Part shown: piece after piece, positions 54,779-64,000 of the stretch | Layout of the letters: every line of letters starts with the position of its first letter | How positions within the stretch are numbered: position 1 is the stretch's first letter | Assembly (NCBI RefSeq): GCF_963678635.1 | Contig: NC_087070.1 | Location: 28,930,048-28,994,047 of the forward strand | DNA length: 64,000 bases | Direction of reading: 5' to 3' | DNA from: Symsagittifera roscoffensis | Lineage: Eukaryota > Xenacoelomorpha > Acoela > Convolutidae | Notes under the pieces: generated by a model | Seen by the model: the letters and a program-made list of their open reading frames with translations, nothing else | The model's database searches: none | What the model was told of the DNA's origin: nothing | Made by a program: the position numbers and the translations under genes

Positions 54779-55159
54779 TTAAAGAAATGGAAAACAAGAG
54801 TCATTTCGACCGATGAACATGTGATTTTCAAGAATAGAACAGGCAGTATGGCAGTGGTTCAAACCAGTTGAGCTCAGTTCGGCACTATAAAGTTCTTCTG
54901 GCTTCTGATCGGCCAATAAATCCTCACTGTCTGAGCCAACCAAAACCTCTTTATGATTTATATCGCCAATGACTGCGGATGACTCATTGGGTATCATTAC
55001 GTGACAGCTTATGACATTAGCAGATGTTACGTCATCACAGCAGGTGATTAAAGCAGCACAATCTTCATCTTCAGCTTCTTCGCTCAAAACAGGCAAATTG
55101 TCCAGTACATTTTCCACGAGGTCACTGCTTTGATCGAAGTCTGTTTCGAAACATTTGAC
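54779..55159 (-). CDS. Exon-like acidic ORF inside the first intron
   Basis: Open for about 126 residues from a TGA at 55160 to a TAA: VKCFETDFDQSSDLVENVLD, LSEEAEDEDCAALITCCDD, KEVLVGSDSEDLLADQK. The composition is clearly protein-like and acidic. A donor-like ACTG/GTTTGA at about 54868 would leave phase 1, which would fit the exon at 51332. No good acceptor was found (candidates CCTGAG and AAAGCAG). It may be a cassette exon, an alternative 3' exon or part of a small gene. Confidence 0.4.
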   Translation of the reverse strand, partial: VKCFETDFDQSSDLVENVLDNLPVLSEEAEDEDCAALITCCDDVTSANVISCHVMIPNESSAVIGDINHKEVLVGSDSEDLLADQKPEELYSAELSSTGLNHCHTACSILENHMFIGRNDSCFPFL

Positions 55160-55610
55160 TCAGGTGAACTCAACTCAATCAAGATGCCATTTATTTATTC
55201 TGCAGTTATAAACACTTTTTTTAACCTTCTTTATCAAGTAGCTTTGATGTTTAATGCACACACACAATTTACAAGATCAAGCAAACTCACTTGCAAAAGA
55301 TCATATGAAGTTTCTCAAGCTCTCAATCAACATTTCATATCATGCGATTAAAAAATTGGCATAACTGCTGAGTAAGACATATTTTATTATTTAGTAGTGT
55401 TCTAAAACTTAAATCCATATTTACTCCATTCGGTGCCAAACTAAAAATTACGCATCCAAGAGCGCGAGTAATATATAACCGTTGATGGCGATGGGGTAGC
55501 AAAGAATGAGTCTATCATCGCGAATCAATTATTTTAAATTGATATTACTAAACTAATAGATTTTGGAAGTGCAACCTTCTTCAATCACTCCTTGAGAAAT
55601 GCGAGCTAAC

Positions 55611-55962
55611 CAGAATGTTGAAGAGGAGCGCCACTTTGCAGCCTGTTCACGTTGTCCGCCAAGTTCTGCCCTTCAAATAGAGACAGTGGTCTATCATACA
55701 CACCAGCTGTATTCGTCCTCTCGGCTCCGCCATACAGCCCCCTCCTGCCCACGAACGCGGGTGGGCCCACATTGGGGTCGAATGACCTCGAGTGCTCGTG
55801 GGAGGTCAAGTCTGAGCTGGAAGACGACTGGTTATGAGGTGGGTTGTTCGGAAGAGCAACAAGGGAAGTTGGTCGGAAGTTAGCGAGGGCGTGATCAGAA
55901 GAGGCAGGGTGGAGAAACTGCTGAGCACGCAATTCGTATTCCACCAGTTGATGAGATGATTC
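55611..55962 (-). CDS. First detected coding exon of the minus-strand gene
   Basis: 352 bp, after acceptor GTTTTCTTAG and ending at a GTTAGC donor. It encodes ESSHQLVEYELRAQQFL, HPASSDHALANFRPTSLV, SSSSSDLTSHEHSRSFDP, GPPAFVGRRGLYGGAERT and LADNVNRLQSGAPLQHS. Phase 0 in, so at least one coding exon lies further upstream (higher coordinates) and was not found. The exit phase (1) fits the exon at 51332, giving SG-SKGAIRKS. Ser/Pro-rich, disordered. Confidence 0.65.
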
Positions 55963-57199
55963 CTAAGAAAACGACTGCTATTTTTTGCTAGAAAGAATCA
56001 ATTAACTCCCTGCTTTCCTCAATGTTTGCGTGATATCTCTAAATATGAGATGAAACGATAGATAAGAAGTTACCAACAATTGCAACAAGGACAAATTTCG
56101 TTGCAGAAATGACCACCAAAATACTGGTTAACAAAAATCATCCCCAGCTAGCAACCACAAGTTCGGTGAAAAAAAAACAGTAAAATACCAAATTAGATTT
56201 AAATTTCATCTGAAAATATTTCGACCAAAGCAAGGGATTGCGAAAAAACCGTCTTTCATTTTCTTGGACAAAATTAAATTCCTGCATGGCTTGAATATGT
56301 GTCACCGGCACCATTTACATGTGGCACAAAACACAAAATATTTCTCAAATAGCGTTCGAAATTGGCTACACAACTCTAAATTCACTGCTTCATTTATGAC
56401 GAAAGTTATTTAGAAAACGGATTTCGCCTAGAATAGCAGAAGCTCCGCTTTGATCATGCAGTTGTCAAATAGTTTGTTCAAACTCAGACTTAGCCTCAAA
56501 ACTTAATATCAATTGGACTTTCAACTATCCTGTCGACCCTCTTCGGCCAACTTTGTTTATGCAAACAAACACCTCAATTAGTTCGAATTCACACATTGAA
56601 TCAATTTGGGCAATTGGATCTTGATTCAATGGGTATGAGGGAGTGCGGTCTGTATTTAGACAACCGCGTATTCAGACACTGTATTAACCAATCAGAATCG
56701 AGACAAGGAAGAAATGAATTTCATACCTTCCTTGTCTCGATTCTGATTGGTTATGCTACGTAACCAGGATAGAGGGTTCATTTTAGCGTAAGAAACAAAC
56801 AGTTACTTAACATACAAGAATTGTTTCTATATTTGTTTCATATGACACGCAGCTTCATTTGAAAGGCTAGCAATTTCAGGTTTCTGCTCTCCTATGTTAA
56901 GTCTGCACTTCAAAATTCCATGCCCGGATCATACGACAAAACTTATAAAACTGACACAGAAGCAAAATTGGAGCTTCGCAAAACTTGAGGCATTTAAGTG
57001 AATGAAAATGCTAAAAGAAACAAGGATAACAGTTGCTGTGCAATTAGCACAGAATGTTCCAACCACAAAAGATTTTTTTTTTCAAATTAAGATCTGCGAA
57101 TCAGGCACAATCGACAACATGGACACTCGAGCAAAATAATGAATCAGGTACAATCGACAACAGTAATAAATAACAAAAAACGAAAGAAAAATCTTTTTA
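55963..57199. other. Intron or 5' flank, with a hairpin
   Basis: No gene supported, although an upstream exon of the minus-strand gene could hide here. At 56685-56753 there is an inverted repeat with arms of about 28 bp (AACCAATCAGAATCGAGACA / TGTCTCGATTCTGATTGGTT) and a loop of about 13 bases, probably a small foldback MITE. Confidence 0.5.
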
Positions 57200-58600
57200 T
57201 AAGGCCTACTGTATGTGTGCGGTCACAGATTGGGGCATTGGGGGCTTGGTAGCCGTAGCACGTATAAAATCGGCAACTAGATCGGGTTCTGTTTGAATTA
57301 TCATCTCCGGTGGTTGGCAACCAAATACCTCATTTCTTTCTTTATCCCAATTGGGGCATTCGTTGAGCCCATGTTTTGTGTCTTGTTTCGTTCTAACAGT
57401 GTGGACATGAGCCTTCCTCACTTTTCTCTTGTTTATGTAGTGTGTCCCGCAGAAAAGGAATTCTGCTTAGCCTCATGCGATCGATGTTTATCTGGAACCT
57501 TGCTTAACTAGCTCAGATATCTCCTTTCTCCCTTCTGCCGGCTACCATTTTCCTTTATGTTCCCTTATACACTCTATCTTGGAGTCTCTTCAATGCTGTT
57601 GATCTCCAATATGACCTCCCTTTCAGCCTGTCCGTTGATTCTTTTCCCATAGTGTTTAGTGGATGTGTGTCTTTGAAGCTGTAACATTTTGTAAGCAGTT
57701 TTGCCGCGTTATCTAAACCCTCTTCGAGTATTGTTTTGTTCAGCTTCGGCACGGGTTTGTTTTGACCGGGGAGTTTGCTGGGGCCCCATAGACGCATCTG
57801 GCTACTGCGTTGTTGCACATCTCAACGTTCTCTCGGTTTGTGAACGGTAAAAAAAATTCCCCGTGTTTCGAAGGCGTAAGCGCCACCAGGCCTAAGGTAG
57901 CCTTTGTACAGTTGTTGGCTTTCAAACCCTAGTTCCTTTTTTTTGCTGAGAGAGCGCACTGTTTAAGCCTTTGATTTTACTTTTTCTTCGCAGTACTGGC
58001 TTGTGTGTTGCATCTAAGTTGGGTGTCGATCTCGACTCCAAGTATCATTGTAGATTTCTTGTACTTATTATTTCCCCTCGTAATTTTAGCTTAAACTTTT
58101 TCATCGTCCACTTGTATTGTCAGATCATCTGCGTACTGGTTGATCAACACAGAAGAAGCATTTCCCTATATAGATTGCCAAAGTTCGGATGCAGCGAAAC
58201 AGTATAATAGAGGCGAAAGTGGGCTACCCTGCGGCATGCCTTGGGAGAAGACAAGGGTGCGACTCTTCTTTCCATCTGATTAGCGCTCGCCGGTCCGAAA
58301 TCCAAGCCTTCAACCAATTGAGCGCAATGCTACCTAATCATCTTTCTTCAAGGTCTTTGAGGCCAATCCTCTACACTTCATTAATCGCAGCTTTGAAATC
58401 GATCACTACAATAAGCTGTTCGTTTCTTTTTCTGGAGATTAACCATTGCTGTATGGGTAATGTTATCAATGACATCGGCTGTGGAGAGGTGAGCCTGAAA
58501 ACCTGCCTTTTCAGCTGGTATTAGACAAATTTCTTTCGCCCATTCAACGGGGCGTACAGGAACCATCATCTCTGTGTTTTTCCGATGCATGAGAAAAGAG
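57200..58600 (-). pseudogene. LINE 3' fragment: RT palm to C-terminal domain
   Basis: Non-LTR reverse transcriptase, 5'-truncated. Minus strand: RPVEWAKEICLIPAEKAGFQ, AHLSTADVIDNIT, then a frameshift and FKAA, ALNWLKAWISDRRAL, LIRWKEESHPCLLP, the palm QYADDLTIQVDDEKV at about 58115-58150 (intact catalytic pair), and further frames GLVALTPSKHG, DNAAKLLTKCYSF, YWRSTALKRLQDR. The end contains CGTHYINKRKVRKAHVHTV and LNECPN, perhaps the remains of a C-terminal Cys/His motif. Of the Jockey/R1/I-like broad group. Several frameshifts. Confidence 0.7.
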
Positions 58601-59690
58601 ATACTGGTCTATAGCATTTCACCAACTCGCTCAAAATAAGACTGTCTCAAAAAAACTTCAAACCGGTTTATCTCGACACTTCATGTAATCACGACTGAAA
58701 AGCTCTAAAAAGATATATCACTAAACCAAACCGATGACGATGATTGTTTGTGCCACTTGATTTTGAGAGAAAAAAAAACAAAAAACTTCGAAACTACAAC
58801 ATCCAAATACCAAATTCCTCTCAATTTCTATTTGGTAGCGAACTAAATTTACAAATATTCAAATGTTGGGTTACTCTACCACCCTTATTACCGAGAGCTT
58901 TTGGAAAAAACCCAAAGCTGCCAAACATCTGCAGCTTAACGCATAACCACGCAAAACGGGCATTTTTCTCGGTTTTCCCATCGACAAAGCATGCAATACA
59001 GAGAGTAATGTCGACACCAGCACGAAGACACTATCACTGGAAGAGGTTTGCCTTCGTCGTTTTTGCCACTAGAGACCCTGGGCGAACTGCAGTGATAGAT
59101 TTAATGAAACAAACAAATCGACCAGATATAAACTAAAGTTCCCTAACTCCATCCCTCTATCTCTCAAACATAATAGTTCTACAATTCAATCGGATGTTCA
59201 AAGGAGAGATCGATGTAATTACATCAACAAAATTTTTCAAAAACTAGCATGCAAAAATAGCTCCCCGCAAAACAATAATTGATAACAAGAGTAGCCGTTT
59301 ACTGTGCAAGAGGGACAGAACCGGATGGCAGCAGCCAACCGAAATTTGGACTAAACGCCAAAAAAATATATTTTTAAATTGCGTCGATTTTTGTCTGTGG
59401 TGCGATGACAGGACATACAAAAAAGCCTAGGATTTGGACATGTTCGACAGTTATGGTAATAATGGCATATATTAAAATAGCTTTTGTAATATACTGCACA
59501 AGCTTTTTGCAGAAACTTTTTGATTTCTTCAGAGTTTTAATTCGCATAAACCCGCTTGCTTTTTCACACAAATAAAACTTTAAATTAAAAATTTCACCGG
59601 TTTTTCTTGAGTGAAAGGGCTTTTTTATGATACTGTCATAGGTGTAAGACGAGTAAATATTTAAATTCAAACGGAAACTCTATTGATCAA
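58601..59690. other. Intergenic, with one unexplained ORF
   Basis: The frame 58744-59136 (+) is 130 residues (PPLLPRAFGKNPKLPNICSL, TPARRHYHWKRFAFVVF). It has balanced composition but no recognised motif and no support from a neighbour, so it is listed only for completeness. Confidence 0.25.
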
Positions 59691-59699
59691 AATTGCTAA

Positions 59700-60092
59700 A
59701 CCAACTGCACTCATTTGTTTCAGTGTACGCCAGACAAATAGCGATCAGAAGGTCAGCAGCAGCAGGTCCCCAGACGGAAACCGAAGACTGTACATAATTC
59801 AAAACTAGTCCCTATGTCATAGAGGAAACCACAATAAATTTTAAATCAATAGATTGAAAATTTATTATACTCAGAACACAGCTGGTACATATATCCGCAT
59901 AAAGAAATAACTTGAGTTTTAGTTTAATGAAAACTTTTGGTTTGAGTTTTCCGGCTTAACTACCGACCCTCTCCCTGGGTTCTCTTGAAGAGCTCTTTAC
60001 TTCCTATCAATTCGATTGATCATTATGCCACCCATCTTGGTGACCCCTTTCCACTGTCTTGTAGAGCGTCACTTAGCTTCCCCCTTTTTCTG
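59700..60092 (-). mobile_element. Putative polypurine tract and 3' LTR of the Ty3/gypsy element
   Basis: On the minus strand, just past the end of the polyprotein, AGAAAAAGGGGGAAG (about 60076-60090) could be a polypurine tract. A TG-starting segment follows (TGACGCTCTACAAGACAG near 60070), with AATAAATTTTCAATC near 59860. The 5' LTR lies outside the window, so the limits cannot be checked. Confidence 0.35.
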
Positions 60093-63000
60093 CTCGCTCA
60101 AACCGTCGGTTCCTGATGCCCCACTTGTTCAGTTCCCGAGGATTCGGTAGTTTCGTCTTTTTTGTACTCTTCGCCCGCGATTTGCTTCATTATCGCTTCG
60201 CACGTTGCGCCCGCTTGTTCGTTGCTTATTTCGCCCGCTCGTTCCTTCTCGTCGTCGTCCTCACTGTCGTCATCGCTGCTCGTATCAATCGCCCATCGCA
60301 TTTTCTTTTTCTCGCTTCCTTCGACACCGGTGTACACCCGCTTCTTCTGCGTATTGCGCATTGGCTGTTCAACGCCGGTTGGCAGTATACTACTTTTAGC
60401 CGTCGATGTGGTCTCTTTTTCGGGGACTCTCGTACTTGAGCCTGGGGTGCTTGCTGAACGAGGGCGTTGGGCCGCCTTTGGTACCGTTTGGTTCTCCTCT
60501 AGTTCTGATCTAAACGAAGCACCGCTACGACTTATTAAGGATCCTTTTTCATTTGAACCGCTAGTTTTTCGATTTGAGAACACAAACGTTTATACCTCCG
60601 TGGATCCTTTGGGTCCGTGACGCCAGTCCGTTGATAACCACTGTAGTACTGGTCTTATGCCGTTTGAGCCACGATGGTGCGCTTTGGTGTGTCAACTCTA
60701 CGTCCTCCTCCACCAGTTCAAGCTCTTCCAAAACCCGAGGGACTTTACGATTTTGAGGGACATACTAGATCATTACGCTTTTCCCAGTCCACAGTCGAGA
60801 ATTTTTAGTGACGGTTTTTCGTAAGATTTCGGAGAACTGTGTTAGATTCTCTTCCATGATGAGCCTCAAATGGCGTTATTTTAGTTTTAGAATGCGGTAA
60901 GAATCGTAGGGCGCTTAACGCCTAGCTACCATTTTCTTGAATTTTTGACTTTCGTCTTCCTATAGGTACGTAAAAACATAATTTTTTATTGAACCGATGG
61001 TTCTTTCAACAATACCTGTTGCGCGGTGATCTTGCACCGGAGATTTTATAAGTTCAATTCCTTCGTAGTTGCAGAAACTTAGAATTTCGTTTGAAAAGAA
61101 TCCGGACGCATGGTCGATATGTAGTTTTCGTGGGTGCCCATGTGTAATTATTTATTTCGTTAGGAACTTAAGTACATTTTTGAATTGTTTTTTGAGCAAA
61201 TGCTGGCCGAAGGCCAATGCGAAAAACCGTCTACTGCTACTAAGACATATTTCTTCTGCTCTTTTATGTAGTTTACGGGGCCCCAAAAATCCAGTTGAAC
61301 CAAATCATTCGGTTTCGATTTGTATGTTGTATCCATGTCACTCTTTGGTATATCTGGTGGCCGAAAGGTTACGATGGATAAACGTCCATCTAGAGGCAGT
61401 TTTCTCGAACTGAGAAATCGTTGTAGTGCTGCGCGTAGTACTGCCCGAGCCTGGTGACGATTTCTTTTGCCCTTGGGTTCCTATTCCTTAGCGCATATCT
61501 TATGGTCTTCAAAATCGGGTCCTCTTCCAGGTTGGCCTCCACAAGCTTCAGGTTCAGGATTTCGGGAAATTCAAGTTTCTTTACGATTTTGCAGTCCGTG
61601 GGGACGATAGAGTAAACGCGCATCTCATTATTTACAAAGGGGTAGGAAAGACCGGGTATTGACCAGGAAAGGATAATTGTATTAAACTTTTTCGATGCGT
61701 TTGCTCTGGGCTGTAGTTTTTCTGGTGGTATAACTTCAATATCTGAATCAGAACTGAGGCTAGGAGGTTGACTTGGTACGCGGTTAAGAACCACATTTAA
61801 GTTAACATTTCCGGATTGAGTTGATGTATATAATAGTTGACGGTTTCGGATCTGATTTCTCCGGCGAGTTATTAGAAGCCATTTTGATACTTGAACGTTT
61901 GAAATTTTGTTTGATCAAGCAACTGTATGTAGCTGGCTGAGAACAACGTCTGATTTGTTTGGAGCGCATATTTTCTTCGGTATGCAAATATATCGTTTCT
62001 GATTGGCTGATTTCCGGTTGCATGCATTCACGCCCTCTTGTGAGTGTTTATACCTTGGTCTTGCATTTGCATATTCAACTTTCCTTCGATTATTATTGGA
62101 TATCAAATTCTCGCGTGAGTGAACGCATGTTCGGACGCCCTCAACCTCTGGGTAATTTTTGAAATTTATTCACTGTTTGACCCTAGGATTTAACTGGTTC
62201 CGAGGATATAATGCCGCATTAATCATTCCTACTTTTGCTACTGTAAAATTCTCCTCATAATGACTTGTCTCCGGTGCCGCTGCCGACGGAAAACGTGATA
62301 AGTAATCCGCCATACCCACTTTTGATCCTTGGTGATGTTCGACTTTAAAATCGTAAGGTAAAAAACGATCGTATCATCGGATTAATAGCCTGAAAAATCT
62401 TTTATTTCCTTTCGGAGACGAATTTAACAGAGTTATTAACGCTTTATGGTCCGATATGACTGTAAAATATCGTCCGTAGATGTAATTGCGAAAATTTTCG
62501 GTGGCCCATAATACCGCGAGTAATTCGAGTTCGTTTGTCGAGTATTTTTTCTCAGCCGCGTTGAGATATCGTGACGCAAATGATATTGGGTGCCACCCAT
62601 TCGACCGGTATTGTTCTATCATGGCCCCCAGACCGTCATGACTAGCGTCGCAGATTATTCGTGTTTCCCGGTGTATATCGAAGTGTTTAAATTCGACGAT
62701 ATTCTTGACTAACCATTTGAGCTGTTGAAAAGCGTTGTCGCACGCCGGCGTCCAGATGAACTCATTATTTATGCTCAATAACGGGCGGAGAGGCAAAATA
62801 ACTTCTGCCAAATTCGGCAAAAAATTTATGTAGGCTGTGTAGTGATCCCATTAGTGACTTCAACTGTTTTCTTGACTTGGAGGTGGTTTATTGAACCAAC
62901 AGAGCTTGGATTTTTTGAACCAACAGTGTAACACCATCTTTTCCTATTCGAAAACCTAGCCATTCACATTCGTTTTTGGCATTTCCGTAATTTCAAGGCA

Positions 63001-64000
63001 GCGTTCGATAAATCCAGCTTTTTAAGAATTTTCTCGACTAATGCATTGTGTTCTATCTTAGTTCCCTTCGATACGACGAGGATGTCATCTATGAAAGCGT
63101 TCGCTTCGGGGAATTCTTTGAGTAATGTATCTATAACTTTCTGGAATTCCGCCGGCATTGAAGTAAGCCCGAAAAACCCGTTCTTAAAGCGATATGTTCT
63201 CGTCAATTTTCCCCTTACTAACAAAAAATTGCACTGCTTGATGGTTTTTTGATCTAATGCTACTTGTCCCTAGGCATATGTGAAATCTAAGGTAGAAACT
63301 AGACAACACCTCTTTTCGTTCTGCTATTATCTGGTTTATCCCATCTCTTAATTCATCGATATTTGGCCATTGGTATTTATTTTTATGTACGTGTTTGTTC
63401 AATTCCCTTGAGTCCAGTGCTAGTTTTATACTTCAGTCTTTTTTTACTGTGATTACAATTGGGGACACTAAACTCTTCTCTGAACATTCTGGCAACTTGA
63501 TGATGCGTCCTTCTTTGATTAGACGCTCTATTTCCTTGTCCATCTTTTCTTGGAGACTGATTGGTACCCTGCGGCCTTTCTTTGATTAGACGCTTTATTT
63601 CCTTGTCCAGCTTTTCTTGGAGACTGATTGGTACCCTGCGGCTTTTCTGTTGTATAGGTTTAACGCGTCAAAAAATTCGGCTCTTACTTTTGCATTACCT
63701 AGTTTTCCTATTCTTGTTAATAAACTCGGATATGACTTAGAAGTATGTTAGTAATTCGTCTAGTCCCTCTGCACTATCGCTGCTATCTTCTCCGGTAACT
63801 CCGATGACTCTTCCTCTTTGTACTAGCTCCAGTCCTAGGGTGCCCAAGTCGCGCCCAAGGATCGCTTAGTGATTTTCTGCAATTACGGACGTATTTGCCT
63901 CTGTCACCCACCCATTGAGCGCCATTGTCATCGCTATTTTCCCCAGTATATGTATTCAGTTGTTGTTTTAGTCCGGAAATAATTCTCGTATCGGTTGTAA
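60093..64000 (-). pseudogene. Ty3/gypsy retrotransposon polyprotein, degenerate, 5' end outside the window
   Basis: Order from the window end toward lower coordinates is protease, RT, RNase H, linker, integrase, C-terminal tail, the standard Ty3/gypsy (Metaviridae) arrangement. Protease end: AILGRDLGTLGLELV near 63800-63870. RT: KYQWPNIDELRDGI (about 63350), RTYRFKNGFFGLTSMPAEFQ, AFIDDILVVSKGT (catalytic pair, about 63070-63095). RNase H: RIICDASHDGLGAMIEQ, YSTNELELLAVLWATENF, VISDHKAL (62440-62700). Linker and zinc region 61390-61794 (LKTIRYALRNRNPRAKEIV). Integrase: VQLDFWGP (about 61270-61300), LHIDHASGFF (about 61100), GIVERTIGSIKNY (about 60975-61018), that is the D, D and E residues are all present. 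The tail 60098-60583 is basic then acidic. Numerous frameshifts and stops, including a 67-bp duplication at 63511-63644. Confidence 0.85.
63511..63644. repeat. 67-bp tandem duplication within the gypsy RT region
   Basis: TTCTTTGATTAGACGCT starts at 63511 and again at 63578, each followed by TATTTCCTTGTCCA and GGTACCCTGCGGC. The period of 67 is not a multiple of three, so it shifts the reading frame. Confidence 0.85.

Noticed and set aside
60116-60620. Plus-strand ORFs of 107-152 residues
   Set aside because: They lie opposite the gypsy C-terminal frame and have Arg/Ser-rich shadow composition.
61069-61413. 114-residue plus-strand ORF
   Set aside because: Shadow of the integrase core on the minus strand, where the catalytic D, D and E motifs are found.

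Overview
The window looks like A+T-rich genomic DNA from an invertebrate metazoan; I cannot name the lineage. Protein-coding sequence is sparse and interrupted by introns with GT/AG borders. There are no operons, Shine-Dalgarno-spaced genes or bacterial genes. Most of the DNA is layered mobile elements: Penelope-like elements (PLE), LINEs, a retrotransposon family with a restriction-like endonuclease, hAT transposons, BEL/Pao, Ty3/gypsy, MITEs, tRNA-like SINE pieces and two satellite families. Nearly all element genes are broken.

Layout. 1-1430 is unassigned repeat-like DNA. 1431-8760 holds three head-to-tail PLE copies with a period of about 2,536 bp. Each carries a PHD-type zinc finger inside the reverse transcriptase, between the palm motifs B and C; this is the most striking feature of the window. 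8560-14700 is two copies of a 3.43-kb composite: C-terminal CCHC/endonuclease part of one retrotransposon (+), LINE RT fragment (-), an unassigned ORF (-), and, in the first unit only, a PLE GIY-YIG fragment. 14730-23700 is a scrapyard of hAT (BED finger and transposase pieces with a CAGGGC terminal end), more endonuclease-element copies, LINE RT fragments and an unrecognised ORF cluster. 23.85-28.04 kb is a diverged satellite of about 135-bp monomers, each an imperfect hairpin. 28.24-29.58 kb is a BEL/Pao gag-protease remnant.

From about 33.0 to 56.0 kb the minus strand carries one host gene, reconstructed from ORF continuity, splice sites and intron phase. It has seven detected exons in the main chain plus one alternative first exon whose phase also fits. 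The protein is about 1,100-1,200 residues as far as seen, Ser-rich, mostly disordered in appearance, with basic RRxS sites and a very acidic C-terminal tail. I do not recognise it. Its introns hold a second satellite (about 165-bp monomers, in two arrays with the same flank), several MITEs, a 212-bp palindrome and tRNA-like SINE pieces. 57.2-58.6 kb is a 3' LINE fragment (-). From 60 kb to the window end is a degenerate Ty3/gypsy polyprotein (-), in order protease, RT, RNase H, integrase and a C-terminal tail, running off the window at its 5' side.
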